In this document: positions 35,371 to 46,144 of the stretch, piece after piece | How positions within the stretch are numbered: the first letter of the stretch is position 1 | How the letters are laid out: the number at the start of each line of letters is the position of its first letter | NCBI GenBank assembly: GCA_003558125.1 | Contig: PWMQ01000072.1 | Location: 159,972-223,971 of the forward strand | Origin: Natronospira sp. | GTDB taxonomy: Bacteria > Pseudomonadota > Gammaproteobacteria > Natronospirales > Natronospiraceae | Direction of reading: 5' to 3' | DNA length: 64,000 nucleotides | Notes under the pieces: model-generated | Databases searched by the model: none | Seen by the model: the letters and a program-made list of their open reading frames with translations, nothing else | What the model was told of the DNA's origin: nothing | Position numbers and translations under genes: made by a program

Positions 35371-36108
35371 ATGTCCGAGCCGGAAATTCGTTACCGCCGC
35401 ATTCTGCTGAAACTGAGTGGTGAGGCCCTCATGGGGGATGGCGATTATGGTATCGATCCGGCGGTTATCTCCCGCCTGGCCCAGGAGATCCGTGACGTGT
35501 CCCGGGCCGGCGTGGAAGTGGGCGTAGTCATCGGCGGTGGCAACATCTTCCGTGGTGCGGGCCTGGCCGATGCCGGCATGGACCGGGTGACGGGTGACCA
35601 CATGGGCATGCTGGCCACGGTGATGAATGCCCTGGCCATGCAGGACGCACTGGAGCGTCTGGGTGTCTTTGCCCGCGTGATGTCGGCGATTCGAATCAAT
35701 GAGGTCTGCGAAGACTATATCCGCCGCCGCGCGGTTCGCCATCTGGAAAAGGGCAGGGTGGTGATCTTTGCTGCCGGCACCGGAAACCCCTTCTTTACCA
35801 CCGATTCCGCCGCCAGTCTGCGGGCCATCGAGGTTAGCGCGGATGTGCTGCTCAAGGCCACCAAGGTGGACGGTGTCTATGACGCAGACCCCAAGACCAA
35901 TCCCCAGGCAGTCCGTTACGCCCATCTGAGTTATGATCGTGTGATTGCAGACAAGCTCAATGTCATGGACGCCACGGCGATCGTGATGTGTCGGGATAAC
36001 GGTTTGCCGGTGCGGGTCTTTGATGTCTTTGAACCCGGCAACCTCATGCGTATTCTGCGTGGCGGTAGTGAAATCGGCACGCTGGTGGACAATGGAGAAT
36101 CAGCATGA
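35371..36108 (+). CDS. pyrH: Uridylate kinase
   Basis: The product is a 245-residue hexameric UMP kinase of the amino-acid-kinase fold. Motifs include [14 protein letters not shown] at the N-terminus, [10 protein letters not shown] for phosphate binding, [15 protein letters not shown], and [15 protein letters not shown] 35371 is preceded by AGGGGAAA. The stop overlaps the frr start by four bases. Confidence 0.96.
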   Translation: MSEPEIRYRRILLKLSGEALMGDGDYGIDPAVISRLAQEIRDVSRAGVEVGVVIGGGNIFRGAGLADAGMDRVTGDHMGMLATVMNALAMQDALERLGVFARVMSAIRINEVCEDYIRRRAVRHLEKGRVVIFAAGTGNPFFTTDSAASLRAIEVSADVLLKATKVDGVYDADPKTNPQAVRYAHLSYDRVIADKLNVMDATAIVMCRDNGLPVRVFDVFEPGNLMRILRGGSEIGTLVDNGESA

Positions 36109-36662
36109 TTGAAGACCTTAAGAAAGACGCTTCCGAGCGGATGAAAAAGAGTGTCTCCTCCCTGCGCGAGGAGCTTTCCCGCATGCGCACCGGTCGCGCC
36201 AATACCAGTCTGCTGGAGCCCATCAAGGTGGACTATTACGGCGCGCCCACGCCCATCAATCAGGTCGCCAACGTGGCGGTTGAAGATGCTCGCACGCTGG
36301 CTGTCACACCCTGGGAAAAAGACATGGTTCCCAAGGTGGAGAAGGCCATCATGAGTGCCAACCTGGGCCTGTCGCCGGTAACGGCGGGCAGTGTCATTCG
36401 TGTTCCCTTGCCGCCCCTGACCGAGGAACGGCGTCGGGATATGATTCGCCTGGCCAAGGGTGAGGCGGAGAATGCCCGTGTGGCCATTCGCAATATTCGT
36501 CGGGATATCCTCAGTGACGTCAAGGAACTGCTGAAGGAAAAGGAAATCACCGAGGATGACGATCGCAAGGCCCAGGAAGAGATCCAGAAAGTGACCGACA
36601 AGTTCGTGGGCGAAGTGGACGCCGTCGTGGCCGAGAAGGAAAAGGAGCTGCTGGAGGTCTGA
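36105..36662 (+). CDS. frr: Ribosome recycling factor
   Basis: The product is 185 residues, the standard length. It splits post-termination ribosomes together with EF-G. Recognisable blocks are [48 protein letters not shown] [17 protein letters not shown] and the C-terminal [20 protein letters not shown]. It is translationally coupled to pyrH. Confidence 0.97.
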   Translation: MIEDLKKDASERMKKSVSSLREELSRMRTGRANTSLLEPIKVDYYGAPTPINQVANVAVEDARTLAVTPWEKDMVPKVEKAIMSANLGLSPVTAGSVIRVPLPPLTEERRRDMIRLAKGEAENARVAIRNIRRDILSDVKELLKEKEITEDDDRKAQEEIQKVTDKFVGEVDAVVAEKEKELLEV

Positions 36663-36674
36663 TCCAGCTGACTC

Positions 36675-37433
36675 ATGTCGGAAGTGGAAGGTGACAGAGA
36701 CGGTAAGGGGGTCTTGCCCCGCCATATTGCCATTATCATGGATGGCAATGGGCGGTGGGCTAAAGAGCGTGGGCAGGCTCGCCACAAGGGGCATCAGGCC
36801 GGTGCGGAAGCGGCCCGGGAGGTGATTGCCACCGCCGGTGAGCTGGGCGTTCCCGTGCTGTCCCTGTTCGCTTTCAGTAGTGAGAACTGGTCGCGACCGG
36901 CGACTGAAGTCAATCGACTCATGGATCTGTTTCGGCGGGCCCTTAAACAGGCCCTGCCAAAACTTCATGAAAACGGTGTCCGTGTCCGCTTTCTTGGTGA
37001 CCGGCGCCGTTTCCCCGAGGACCTCCAGACCCGCATGGCCGAAGCCGAGGCGCTGACAGCGGATAATCAGAGCCTCACTCTGAATATCTGCGCCGGCTAC
37101 GGTGGGCGCTGGGATATTCTGGAATCCTGTCGGCGCTTGGCTCGGGATGTGGCCGCAGGGAAGTTGAATCCCGAGGACATTGATGAGTCAGGCTTTGCCG
37201 CCGGCTTGTCCCTGGCCGACGTGCCGGCGCCCGATCTGTTCATCCGCACCGGCGGTGAGCGGCGGCTGAGTAATTTCTTCCTCTGGGACCTGGCCTATAC
37301 CGAGCTGTATTTCTCCGAGCGCCTGTGGCCGGATTTCGGTGGCGATGCCCTGCGTGAAGCGGTCACGGATTTTGGCGAACGGGAACGACGTTTTGGGCGA
37401 GTGGCCGACAATGAAGGAGAGGCCAGTGCTTAG
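36675..37433 (+). CDS. uppS: Undecaprenyl diphosphate synthase
   Basis: The product is a 252-residue cis-prenyltransferase that makes the C55 carrier for peptidoglycan and O-antigen. The catalytic Asp and P-loop are in IIMDGNGRWAKERG. Other family blocks are FAFSSENWSRP and FIRTGGERRLSNFFLW, followed by YTELYFSERLWPDF. It overlaps the cdsA start by eight bases. Confidence 0.96.
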   Translation: MSEVEGDRDGKGVLPRHIAIIMDGNGRWAKERGQARHKGHQAGAEAAREVIATAGELGVPVLSLFAFSSENWSRPATEVNRLMDLFRRALKQALPKLHENGVRVRFLGDRRRFPEDLQTRMAEAEALTADNQSLTLNICAGYGGRWDILESCRRLARDVAAGKLNPEDIDESGFAAGLSLADVPAPDLFIRTGGERRLSNFFLWDLAYTELYFSERLWPDFGGDALREAVTDFGERERRFGRVADNEGEASA

Positions 37434-38217
37434 GCAGCGAATCATAACCGCCCTGGTGGTCGGGCCTCTGGCCATTGCAGCCATCTTCTTTCTGCCCAAT
37501 CTCTGGTTCGGGGTCGTGCTGGCGGCAGTCGTCGGCCTTGCCGGGGAGGAATGGGCCGCGCTGGCGTCTCCGGAACAGCGTGGACTGGCGGTGGCCTATG
37601 CGGCGCTGGTCGCGGGGCTATCTCTGTTGTTGCAGTGGCAGGGTCTGGCCCAGTGGGCGGTGTGGCTAGTTCTGCCGGTCTGGTTGCTGGGCCTGGCCTG
37701 GCTGTGTCTGCCGACCCGCCGACCGCCGGCGTTGTCAAAACTGTTATTCGGCCTGCTCGTGCTGCTTGGAGCCTGGAGCGCCCTGTTTCTGCTCCATGGC
37801 GAGCCGCTCGGTGCCTGGTTGTTGCTGACACTCTTCGGCCTGGTCTGGGGCGCTGATGTGGGGGCCTATTTTGCCGGCAAGGCCTTTGGTCGCCACAAGT
37901 TGGCGCCGCGAGTGAGTCCCGGCAAGACCTGGGAAGGGGTGGCCGGCGGCCTCCTGCTGGCGGCCCTGGTGGCCGTTGTCGCTGCCTGGTGGTTGAACAT
38001 CGAGCGGCTGGGTCCCTTCGTCTTCCTTGCCTTGCTGACCGCGGGTCTGTCGGTGACCGGCGATCTGATTGAGTCCATGCTCAAGCGCCAGGCGGGCGCC
38101 AAGGACAGCGGTTGGATTCTCCCCGGGCATGGCGGCATTCTCGACCGGGTGGACAGTCTGCTGATCGCGGCGCCGATCTTCCTGGTGGGCCTGATGCTGC
38201 TGGGAGAGCCGGCGTGA
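37426..38217 (+). CDS. cdsA: Phosphatidate cytidylyltransferase
   Basis: The product is an inner-membrane enzyme of about 263 residues that makes CDP-diacylglycerol for phospholipid synthesis. It has about eight hydrophobic segments. The C-terminal signature is [18 protein letters not shown] followed by [15 protein letters not shown] place the start at GTG 37426 because AAGGAG lies seven bases upstream; the in-frame ATG at 37411 is less well placed. It overlaps uppS at one end and dxr at the other. Confidence 0.94.
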   Translation: MLRQRIITALVVGPLAIAAIFFLPNLWFGVVLAAVVGLAGEEWAALASPEQRGLAVAYAALVAGLSLLLQWQGLAQWAVWLVLPVWLLGLAWLCLPTRRPPALSKLLFGLLVLLGAWSALFLLHGEPLGAWLLLTLFGLVWGADVGAYFAGKAFGRHKLAPRVSPGKTWEGVAGGLLLAALVAVVAAWWLNIERLGPFVFLALLTAGLSVTGDLIESMLKRQAGAKDSGWILPGHGGILDRVDSLLIAAPIFLVGLMLLGEPA

Positions 38218-39401
38218 GACAGGTCGCGGTGCTCGGCTCCACGGGCTCGGTAGGGCGCAGCACCCTGGATGTGCTGGCCCGTCATCCCGATTATTTTCAG
38301 GCGGTGGCGCTCAGTGCCAACCGGAATCACCGGGAATTGCTGGCACAGTGCCTGGCCCATCGGCCGGCGGTCGCTGTTCTGGTGGAATCGGATGGTGCGG
38401 CTGAACTGGAACGGGGGCTTCGAGCCGCCGGTCTGGAGACCCGGGTGGCCACCGGTGCTGCCGCCCTGGATGAAGTGGCGGCGATGGATTCGGTGGACAC
38501 GGTCATGGCCGCCATTGTCGGCGCCGCTGGCCTCATGTCCACGCTGGCCGCCGTACGCGCCGGCAAGCGGGTTCTGGTGGCCAACAAGGAGCCACTGGTG
38601 ATGTGCGGTGATCTGCTCATGGCGGCGGTTCGTCAGTCCGGCGCCGAGCTGCTGCCCATCGACAGTGAGCACAATGCCATTTTTCAATGCATGCCGGGCG
38701 GTTACCGCTGCGGTGAAGCCGTGTCGGGCCTGCGCTCGGTGATGTTGACCGCCTCCGGTGGTCCTTTTCGGCAATGGGATGCGGCCGCCATTCGGGCGGC
38801 GACCCCCGAGCAGGCCTGCAAGCACCCGAACTGGAGCATGGGTCGAAAGATCTCGGTGGATTCGGCCAGCATGATGAACAAGGGCCTGGAATTAATTGAG
38901 GCTTGCCGCCTGTTTCAGTTGGAACCTGACCGGATCCGGGTGGTCATTCATCCGGAGAGCGTCATTCATTCCATGGTGGAGTATGAAGACGGCTCGGTGA
39001 TCGCCCAGCTCGGCCAGCCGGACATGCGCACCCCCATTGCCAGCGGCTTGTCCTGGCCGGATCGAATCGACGCCGGTGTAGAGGCCCTGGATCCCGTGAA
39101 ACTGGCCAGCCTGCATTTTGAAGCCCCCGACCGGAACCGCTTCCCAGCCCTGGGTCTGGCGGAGGCGGCTGCCCGTGCCGGTGGCGGCATGCCCGTGGTG
39201 CTTAACGCCGCCAATGAAGTGGCCGTGGCGGATTTTCTGGCCGGCCGCCGCGATTTCCCCTCCATACCGGCCCGGGTGTCGGCGGCCATGGATGCCTTCG
39301 CCGGCGTGGCCGGCGGGGATCTGGAGTCTGTTCTGGCCCTGGATGGAGAGGTTCGTGCCTGGATGGGGGCTGACCCAGGGGCAGTGGAGAGCCGGCCGTG
39401 A
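38214..39401 (+). CDS. dxr: 1-deoxy-D-xylulose 5-phosphate reductoisomerase
   Basis: The product is 395 residues and catalyses the first committed step of the MEP isoprenoid pathway. The NADPH-binding [15 protein letters not shown] is at the N-terminus, [12 protein letters not shown] follows, and the metal-binding Asp/Glu motif is [31 protein letters not shown] is also characteristic. The GTG start at 38214 overlaps the cdsA stop (GTGA), so translation is coupled. Confidence 0.96.
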   Translation: MRQVAVLGSTGSVGRSTLDVLARHPDYFQAVALSANRNHRELLAQCLAHRPAVAVLVESDGAAELERGLRAAGLETRVATGAAALDEVAAMDSVDTVMAAIVGAAGLMSTLAAVRAGKRVLVANKEPLVMCGDLLMAAVRQSGAELLPIDSEHNAIFQCMPGGYRCGEAVSGLRSVMLTASGGPFRQWDAAAIRAATPEQACKHPNWSMGRKISVDSASMMNKGLELIEACRLFQLEPDRIRVVIHPESVIHSMVEYEDGSVIAQLGQPDMRTPIASGLSWPDRIDAGVEALDPVKLASLHFEAPDRNRFPALGLAEAAARAGGGMPVVLNAANEVAVADFLAGRRDFPSIPARVSAAMDAFAGVAGGDLESVLALDGEVRAWMGADPGAVESRP

Positions 39402-40765
39402 GTATCTTGATCGCCATCGCCGGCTTTGTTCTCGCCGTCGGCATCCTGGTGAACGTGCATGAGTTCGGTCATTATCTCGCCGCCCGCCTTTGCGGGGTCA
39501 AGGTCCTGCGATTCTCGGTGGGCTTTGGTCGCCCCATCTTCCAGCGTCGCCTGGGGGCCGACCAAACGGAGTATCAGCTCGGTGCCCTGCCGCTCGGCGG
39601 CTACGTCAAAATGCTGGATGAGCGCGAGGATGAAGTCAGCGAGGCCGATCGGGCGCGCAGCTTCAATCGCCAGTCTGTCTCGCGCCGAGCGGTGATTGTC
39701 CTGGCGGGCCCCGCCTTCAATTTTCTTTTCGCCATTCTTGCCTATTGGGCCATATTTGTCGCCGGCATTCCCGGGCTCAAGCCGGTGATCGGCCAGGTGG
39801 CCGACGACACCCCCGCCGCCGAGGCCGGCATCCACGGCGACGACGAGATCGTTGCCGTCAATGGCCGACGTACCCCCACCTGGCGCACCGCCAGTATCGA
39901 GCTGCTGGATGGGATCCTGGATGACCGACCGATTGAACTCACCGTGCTTCGGGGCGGTAGCGAGTACGATCTGACCCTTTCGGTGGACCCTGAGCGCCGC
40001 CGGGCACTAACCGAGCCGGGCGCCTTGCTGGACGGACTCGGCCTGCGCCCCTGGTTCGAGGCCTTGCCCCCGGTTATTGGTGAACTGGCTGACGACGGCG
40101 CCGCTGCCGGGTCGGGGCTGCAAAGGGGCGACCGAATCCTGACCGTTGATGGGGAAAGGCTTGAAACCTGGCAGCTTTTCCGCGAGGCTGTCACCGCCCG
40201 ACCGGAGGAACGGCTCGCTGTCGAGTTGGAACGTGACGGTCGGCGCATGACCATTGAACTGGTCCCGGCGGAGGTGGAAACCGACGATGGGCGAGAGGGC
40301 AGGATTGGCGCGGCCCCCCACGTCCCCGAGGACCTGATCGATCGCATGCGCAGCGAGGAGCGCTACGGGCCGGTGACGGCTCTGGGCATGGGTGTGGTCA
40401 ATACCGGCGAAATGACCCGGCTGACCCTGCGCATGCTGACGCGGATGATTACTGGTGAGGTTTCGGTCCGAAATCTGAGCGGGCCAATCAATATTGCCCA
40501 TTATGCGGGTGTCACTGTGAGCTCGGGACTGGTATCTTTCCTGGGTTTTCTCGCCATCGTCAGTATCAGTCTCGGGATTGTGAATTTATTGCCGATTCCG
40601 GTCCTCGACGGTGGCCATCTGGTCTATCTGGGCATCGAGGCGACAACACGCCGACCGGTCCCCGAATCCATGCTGGCCGCGGGCCAGATGATCGGGTTGG
40701 CCATGATCGCGGCGCTGATTGCCTTTGCGCTCTATAACGACCTGATGCGCCTATTCGTGGATTGA
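39398..40765 (+). CDS. rseP: RIP metalloprotease RseP
   Basis: The product is a 455-residue inner-membrane site-2 protease. The zinc motif HEFGH lies at residues 21-25 in the first membrane segment. Two PDZ-like domains occupy the periplasmic part (about 120-310), and the second catalytic motif is [15 protein letters not shown] near the C-terminus. In E. coli it cleaves anti-sigma factor RseA to release sigma-E, the regulator of the neighbouring bamA and skp. The GTG start overlaps the dxr stop. Confidence 0.95.
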   Translation: MSILIAIAGFVLAVGILVNVHEFGHYLAARLCGVKVLRFSVGFGRPIFQRRLGADQTEYQLGALPLGGYVKMLDEREDEVSEADRARSFNRQSVSRRAVIVLAGPAFNFLFAILAYWAIFVAGIPGLKPVIGQVADDTPAAEAGIHGDDEIVAVNGRRTPTWRTASIELLDGILDDRPIELTVLRGGSEYDLTLSVDPERRRALTEPGALLDGLGLRPWFEALPPVIGELADDGAAAGSGLQRGDRILTVDGERLETWQLFREAVTARPEERLAVELERDGRRMTIELVPAEVETDDGREGRIGAAPHVPEDLIDRMRSEERYGPVTALGMGVVNTGEMTRLTLRMLTRMITGEVSVRNLSGPINIAHYAGVTVSSGLVSFLGFLAIVSISLGIVNLLPIPVLDGGHLVYLGIEATTRRPVPESMLAAGQMIGLAMIAALIAFALYNDLMRLFVD

Positions 40766-40837
40766 GTCCGTGCGGCGGAGTGGGTTTGGTAACCACTCCA
40801 CGGGCGGTCATTTTGTTTCTGAAGACGAGGTAGGATC

Positions 40838-43192
40838 TTGAAAGCCGGTCAAAAATTGCTGTTTGGATGGATACTGGCCCTGCTCATGCTGCCCGCCGTG
40901 GCGCATTCGCAGGCTGAACCCTTCGTCGTTGAGGATATCCGCCTGGAAGGCCTCCAGCGCATTTCCGAGGGTACGGTGCTGACCTATTTGCCCATTGAGG
41001 TGGGTGACAGGGTGGATCGGATGGCCGTGCGCGGTGCCATTCAGGAACTCTACGATACCGGTTTCTTCGATAATGTCATTCTGGAACGGGATGACAACAC
41101 CCTGGTGGTTCGGGTGGAGGAACGCCCAACCATTGCACGCCTGGAGATCAGCGGTAACCGGCAGATCGAGACCGAGATGCTGCGTCGCGCCATGCGCGAA
41201 GAGGGCATTGATGAAGGCCGGGTGCTGAACGAATTGCTGGTCGACCAACTGGAGCAGGAACTGTATCGGACCTATTACGCCCAGGGCCGTTACGGCGTAT
41301 CCATTACCCCGGTGGTGCGTGACCTGGGCTCCAATCAGGTCGAGCTGAGGATCGAGATCAAGGAAGGACGGGTCGCCAATATCCGACAGATCAATATCGT
41401 CGGTAACGAGGCCTTTGAGGATGACCGCTTGTTGCGGCAACTGGAGCTGCGCCCTTCCGGCTGGCGCACGATTTTCTCCTCCCGCGACCAGTATTCCCGA
41501 GAGAAGGTCGGGGGTGACCTGGAAACCTTGCGCTCTTTCTACATGGACCGGGGTTATGCCGATTTTGCTGTGGAGTCCGTTCAGGTATCCATTGGTCCTG
41601 ACAGGGAAGACGTTTTTCTCACCATCAATGTCCATGAAGGGGATGTCTACACCATCCGTGACATTGAGATGCTGGGTGAATTCCCGGTCCCCGAGGAGCA
41701 GCTGCGGCCCTTCATTCAGGTCAATGCCGGGGATACCTTCAACCTGGCACGGGCCGAGCGCAGTGCCGAGTTCATCGAGCAACGTCTCGGTGCGGCCGGT
41801 TACGCCCATGCCGAAGTGACGCCGGTGCCGGAATTGCATGATGATGCGCGTGAAGTCTCCATGCTCTTCTTCGTGGAGCCTGGTGAGAGGATTTACGTTC
41901 GAGAAATCCGCGTCACGGGCAGCGAGTCCACCGACGATCAGGTCTATCGCCGGGAGCTGCGGCAGTTCGAGCGCGCACCACTGTCCAATGTGGACGTGAA
42001 TCGCTCCCGGGTCCGTCTGCAACGCCTTCCCTTCGTGGAGCGCGTGGACATCGAGGAAGTCCCATCGCCGGATGCCAGTGATGAAGTAGACCTGGAAATC
42101 AATGTTCAGGAACGAAACTTTGGCCAATTCCAGGTGGGCGTGGGTTATGGCGGCTTCGCCGGTCTGTCGGCCAATGTGGCGGTCCAGAACAACAACCTCT
42201 TCGGCCTTGGCCACCAGGGGACGCTGGACCTGCAATCCAACCAGCTGGGTGAATTTCTCAACCTGAGCCACACGGATCCCTACGCCAGCCAGGATGGTGT
42301 CTCGCGGACCATTGGCGGCTTCTATTCCAGTCAGTCTCTGTTCGCTCAGGGGCAGTCTCCGGTGTCCACCACCAGTACGGGGATGAACCTGCGTTATGGG
42401 CTGCCGATTTCCGAGTTTGATTCCATTCGTTATGGCTTCAGTGTTCGCCGCAGTGAGTTTGTGGAATCTTCGGGTACCTCGGATGAGTTCCGGGAGTTCA
42501 TTCAGACTCATGGTCAACAGTTCGAGCGGGGTGGCTTCAGCGGCTCCCGCATGGATTCGGCCGAGCTGAACCTGGGTTGGGTGCGGGATACCCGTAATCG
42601 CGCCCTGTTCGCCGACCGGGGTATTCGCCGGGTCCTCAGCCTGGATGTGGCCGTGCCGGGGCTGGATCTCGAGTACTGGATGTTGCGTCTGCGTCAGGAC
42701 AGTTTCTTGCGCCTTGCGGATGACTGGACCCTGCGGGTCAACGCTGAAGTGGCCTACGGCGAGCCCTATGGCGATGACACCTTCCAGTTGCCGCCCTTCA
42801 AGCAGGTATTTGCGGGTGGCCCCACCTCGGTGCGTGGCTACCGGCCGGCCCGACTGGGCCCGGTGGATTCCCGCGGCCGGCCTTACGGCGGGACGGTACT
42901 GGCCAACGTTCAGAATGAGCTGATCCTGCCCAATTTCTTTGCCGACGAAGACAGTCCGGGGCAGCAGGCTCAATATCGCTTCTTCCTGTTTTATGATGCG
43001 GGCTATGTCTGGGACGACATCGATGCGGTGGACGCCAGTGATCTGCGGCTCTCCGCCGGTATCGGTGCAACCTGGCTGACCCCAATGGGCCTGATGCGTT
43101 TCAGTCTGGCCCGTCCGATCAACGTCCGCGACGAGGACGATGCCCGGAATATCGTTGACCGCTTCCAGATCGATCTGGGCGGGGGCTTTTAA
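40838..43192 (+). CDS. bamA: Outer-membrane protein assembly factor BamA
   Basis: The product is 784 residues with a signal peptide (MKAGQKLLFGWILALLMLPA, cleavage near AHSQA). Five POTRA domains follow up to about residue 345, then a C-terminal 16-stranded barrel. The lid-lock motif VRGYRPARLGP is near residue 665, and the last residue is Phe (QIDLGGGF). It inserts beta-barrel proteins into the outer membrane. The start codon is TTG, preceded by GAGGTAGGA at a good distance. There is no nearer in-frame ATG that keeps the signal peptide. Confidence 0.96.
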   Translation: MKAGQKLLFGWILALLMLPAVAHSQAEPFVVEDIRLEGLQRISEGTVLTYLPIEVGDRVDRMAVRGAIQELYDTGFFDNVILERDDNTLVVRVEERPTIARLEISGNRQIETEMLRRAMREEGIDEGRVLNELLVDQLEQELYRTYYAQGRYGVSITPVVRDLGSNQVELRIEIKEGRVANIRQINIVGNEAFEDDRLLRQLELRPSGWRTIFSSRDQYSREKVGGDLETLRSFYMDRGYADFAVESVQVSIGPDREDVFLTINVHEGDVYTIRDIEMLGEFPVPEEQLRPFIQVNAGDTFNLARAERSAEFIEQRLGAAGYAHAEVTPVPELHDDAREVSMLFFVEPGERIYVREIRVTGSESTDDQVYRRELRQFERAPLSNVDVNRSRVRLQRLPFVERVDIEEVPSPDASDEVDLEINVQERNFGQFQVGVGYGGFAGLSANVAVQNNNLFGLGHQGTLDLQSNQLGEFLNLSHTDPYASQDGVSRTIGGFYSSQSLFAQGQSPVSTTSTGMNLRYGLPISEFDSIRYGFSVRRSEFVESSGTSDEFREFIQTHGQQFERGGFSGSRMDSAELNLGWVRDTRNRALFADRGIRRVLSLDVAVPGLDLEYWMLRLRQDSFLRLADDWTLRVNAEVAYGEPYGDDTFQLPPFKQVFAGGPTSVRGYRPARLGPVDSRGRPYGGTVLANVQNELILPNFFADEDSPGQQAQYRFFLFYDAGYVWDDIDAVDASDLRLSAGIGATWLTPMGLMRFSLARPINVRDEDDARNIVDRFQIDLGGGF

Positions 43193-43275
43193 GCCACTCG
43201 GGGCTCGGCCCTCGCAGTGGTACACTGGACGACTAACTGCTGGATATTGACCATTTTGGTGGGAGTGTTTTGAAG

Positions 43276-43794
43276 ATGAAGAAGATGACCGTGCGTTTGA
43301 CCTTTGTACTGGCCATGGCCCTGGCTCCCATGGTCGCCCTGGCCGATGTCAGCGTCGGATATGTGGACGTGGGCCGGGTCATGGAGCAGTCGCCCCAGGC
43401 CCAGAACCTGTCCCAGCAGTTGCAGCGCGAGTTCGAGCCTGCGCAAAGCGAGATGCGTGAGTATCAGAGCCGCGCTCAGGAGCTGCAGAACCGCCTGGAG
43501 CGTGACGCCGATGTGATGAGTGAAGATGAGCGACGGGATATCGAGCGCGAAGTGCGCGACATCCAGCGCACCCTTCAGCGGATGCAGAGCGATCTGGCCG
43601 AAGATTTCAATGCCCGTCGCAACGAGGCCCTCGGTAGCTTGCAGCGTCTGATCATGAGCGAAGTTCAGACCTATGCTCGCGACAACGGCCTTGATCTGGT
43701 GGTGGGCGAGGGGGTTTTTTACGCCTCCAGCCAGGTTGATATCACCGACGCCGTGCTTGAACGGCTGCGCCGCCGGGCCGAGAACGACGGCTGA
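43276..43794 (+). CDS. skp: Periplasmic chaperone Skp/OmpH
   Basis: The product is about 172 residues with a signal peptide (MKKMTVRLTFVLAMALAPMV, cleavage after ALA). The mature form is a short beta-body (SVGYVDVGRVMEQSP) followed by long alpha-helical tentacles rich in Glu, Arg and Gln. It returns to the body at VYGEGVFYASSQVDITDAVL-like residues near the C-terminus. Skp carries unfolded outer-membrane proteins to BamA. TTG 43270, four bases after GGAG, is an alternative start that would add two residues. Confidence 0.93.
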   Translation: MKKMTVRLTFVLAMALAPMVALADVSVGYVDVGRVMEQSPQAQNLSQQLQREFEPAQSEMREYQSRAQELQNRLERDADVMSEDERRDIEREVRDIQRTLQRMQSDLAEDFNARRNEALGSLQRLIMSEVQTYARDNGLDLVVGEGVFYASSQVDITDAVLERLRRRAENDG

Positions 43795-43807
43795 TCCGGG
43801 GTACCTC

Positions 43808-44833
43808 TTGACCCTGGGTGAATTGGCCGAGGCGCTCGGCCTTCAGCTTGAAGGTGACCCGGCCCGGCGGATTGAATCGGTTGCCACGATTCAGTCCGCC
43901 GGGCCGGGCGAGCTTTGCTTTCTCGCCAACGACCGTTACCGTCAGCATCTGCGCTCCACTCGTGCCGGTGCGGTCATACTCCATGCCAGGGACGCCGCGG
44001 ATTGTCCCGTGGCGGCCCTTCTGAGTGACAACCCCTATGCCGACTATGCCCGGGCGGCCGCTTTGCTGCATCCGGCGGGCAAGGCCGAGGCGGGAATCAG
44101 TTCCTCGGCCAGCGTCGATCCCGGAGCCACCCTCGGGGAAGGCGTGCATGTGGGTGCTGGTGCCGTCGTTGGCGCCGGCGTTGAGCTGGCCGATGGCGTG
44201 GAGATCGGTCCCGGCTGCGTGGTCGCCGGGCCCAGCCGGATCGGTGCCGGCAGCCGTTTGCGCCCTAGGGTGGTAATCGAGCCGGGCGTGACGATAGGGC
44301 GGGATTGCCTGATCCATGCCGGTGTGGTGATCGGTGCGGATGGCTTCGGCTTTGCGCCGGATGGCGATGACTGGGTGAAAGTCCCCCAGCTTGGCGGCGT
44401 GCGGATTGGTGACCGGGTCGAACTCGGTGCCGCGACCACGGTGGATCGGGGCGCTATTGAAGACACGGTCATTGGCGACGGTGTCAAGCTGGATAACCAG
44501 GTTCAGGTCGCCCACAATGTGCAGATTGGTGCCAATACCGTCATTGCAGGCTGCACTGCCATCGCCGGCAGCAGCAAGATTGGCCGCTCCTGCATGATTG
44601 CCGGAGGGGTCGGAATTGCCGGTCATCTGACGATTGCCGATGGCGCAGTCGTAACGGCCATGACTCTGGTGAGCCGGGATATTCGTGAGCCCGGCATCTA
44701 CTCCGGGAGTCTGCCCATGGATGACGGTGCCAGTTGGCGCAAGAACAGTGCACGCTTCCGCAAGCTGGATGACCTGGCTCGCCGGGTCGCCCGATTGGAG
44801 CGGGAGCTCAAAGACAAGGGAGAAAAATCGTGA
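43808..44833 (+). CDS. lpxD: UDP-3-O-(3-hydroxyacyl)glucosamine N-acyltransferase
   Basis: The product is 341 residues, the second acyltransferase of lipid A synthesis. An N-terminal uridine-binding domain ([17 protein letters not shown]) precedes the left-handed hexapeptide beta-helix (about residues 100-290). The catalytic His is in [13 protein letters not shown], and a C-terminal helix ([13 protein letters not shown]) ends the protein. The start is TTG 43808, with GGGG just upstream; the frame is open further 5' into skp in a frame that gives no family match. It is coupled to fabZ by a four-base overlap. Confidence 0.94.
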   Translation: MTLGELAEALGLQLEGDPARRIESVATIQSAGPGELCFLANDRYRQHLRSTRAGAVILHARDAADCPVAALLSDNPYADYARAAALLHPAGKAEAGISSSASVDPGATLGEGVHVGAGAVVGAGVELADGVEIGPGCVVAGPSRIGAGSRLRPRVVIEPGVTIGRDCLIHAGVVIGADGFGFAPDGDDWVKVPQLGGVRIGDRVELGAATTVDRGAIEDTVIGDGVKLDNQVQVAHNVQIGANTVIAGCTAIAGSSKIGRSCMIAGGVGIAGHLTIADGAVVTAMTLVSRDIREPGIYSGSLPMDDGASWRKNSARFRKLDDLARRVARLERELKDKGEKS

Positions 44834-45285
44834 CTGCCCCCATTTCCATGGATGTTCATCGAATCAAGCACCTCCTGCCGCATCGCTATCCTTTCCTGCT
44901 CGTGGACAAGGTAGTTGAGTGCGTGCCCGGAGAGTCCATTCGGGCGGTGAAGAATGTGTCCGTCAATGAACCTTATTTCCCCGGGCATTTTCCGCAGCGG
45001 GCGGTGATGCCTGGCGTGTTGATCCTGGAAGCGCTGGCTCAGGCGTCGGGCCTGTTGGCCTTCGAGACTCAGGGTGAGGCACCGGACAACATGCTGTTCT
45101 ATTTCGTCGGGATTGATAAGGCCCGCTTCAAGCGCGTGGTGGAGCCGGGTGACCAGCTCATGCTTCATGCCAGTATTATTCGCACCAGCCGTGGCATGTG
45201 GAAGTTTGACTGCCGTGCCGAGGTTGACGGGGAACTGGCGGCCAGCGCGGAGGTGATGTGCGCGGCGCGGGAGATTGAGGAATGA
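44830..45285 (+). CDS. fabZ: 3-hydroxyacyl-[acyl-carrier-protein] dehydratase FabZ
   Basis: The product is 151 residues with a hotdog fold. The catalytic His is in [18 protein letters not shown] and the catalytic Glu in [11 protein letters not shown]. The N-terminal [17 protein letters not shown] is typical. It dehydrates hydroxyacyl-ACP in fatty-acid elongation and competes with LpxA for the 3-hydroxyacyl-ACP pool, which explains its place in the lipid A operon. The GTG start overlaps the lpxD stop. Confidence 0.97.
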   Translation: MTAPISMDVHRIKHLLPHRYPFLLVDKVVECVPGESIRAVKNVSVNEPYFPGHFPQRAVMPGVLILEALAQASGLLAFETQGEAPDNMLFYFVGIDKARFKRVVEPGDQLMLHASIIRTSRGMWKFDCRAEVDGELAASAEVMCAAREIEE

Positions 45286-46052
45286 TCGATTCACGGGCGG
45301 TTATCGATCCGGGTGCCGAAATTGATGAAGGGGTCGAGATTGGCCCCTTCTCGATCATCGGCAAGGATGTGAAGATCGGTAAAGGCACCGTGGTCGGTCC
45401 GCATGTGGTGATCAAGGGGCCAACCACCATTGGCCGGGATAACCATTTCTACCAGTTTTGCTCCATTGGCGAAGTACCCCAGGACAAGGGCTTCAACCAT
45501 GAGCCCACGCGCCTGGAAATTGGCGATGGCAACACTTTCCGTGAGTGCTGCACCGTCAACCGGGCGACCATCAAGGACGACTGGGTTACCGCCATTGGTG
45601 ACGATAACTGGATCATGGCCTATGTCCATATCGCCCATGACTGCAAGGTGGGCAGTCACACCATCATGGCCAATGCGGCCACCCTGGCCGGGCATGTTCA
45701 CATCGGCGACTATGCCGTCCTTGGGGGCTTCAGCAAGATTCACCAGTTCTGCCGTGTCGGCGAGCATGCCTTCTGTGCCATGGACGCGGGTGTGACCCGC
45801 GATGTGCCGCCGTACCTGACGGTTTCCGGCATGCCGGCGGACCCCCATGGCCTCAATGCCGTCGGTCTGCGCCGGCGCGGCTTTACTCGCGAGCAATTGC
45901 AATCAATCCGCCACGCCTATCGCGTGCTGTATCGCTCCGGTCTTCGTCTCGAAGAGGCGCTGGGCAATCTTGAGGCCCTGGCGGAAAGCTCGGCGGAAGT
46001 GGCCAAGATGGTCGACTTTATTCGCGATACCAGCCGGAGTATCGTGCGCTGA
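45282..46052 (+). CDS. lpxA: Acyl-ACP--UDP-N-acetylglucosamine O-acyltransferase
   Basis: The product is 256 residues and carries out the first step of lipid A synthesis. Hexapeptide repeats run through about residues 1-180, with the catalytic His in [11 protein letters not shown]. The substrate-binding [20 protein letters not shown] precedes a helical C-terminal domain. Start and stop fit the family exactly; the start overlaps fabZ by four bases. Confidence 0.97.
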   Translation: MIDSRAVIDPGAEIDEGVEIGPFSIIGKDVKIGKGTVVGPHVVIKGPTTIGRDNHFYQFCSIGEVPQDKGFNHEPTRLEIGDGNTFRECCTVNRATIKDDWVTAIGDDNWIMAYVHIAHDCKVGSHTIMANAATLAGHVHIGDYAVLGGFSKIHQFCRVGEHAFCAMDAGVTRDVPPYLTVSGMPADPHGLNAVGLRRRGFTREQLQSIRHAYRVLYRSGLRLEEALGNLEALAESSAEVAKMVDFIRDTSRSIVR

Positions 46053-46144
46053 ATTGATGCTTCCCTGCTGACCAGGGGTCGTTCTGATTCGCCCGGTTCA
46101 ATGTCGGGCGCCTATTGTCTGTCTCCAGTCCCGGGGGTAGGAAA

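Noticed and set aside
40808..43225. 805-codon open frame antisense to bamA
   Set aside because: It mirrors the bamA reading frame. The protein is rich in His, Gly and Gln typical of antisense of GC-rich genes, and there is no ribosome-binding site.
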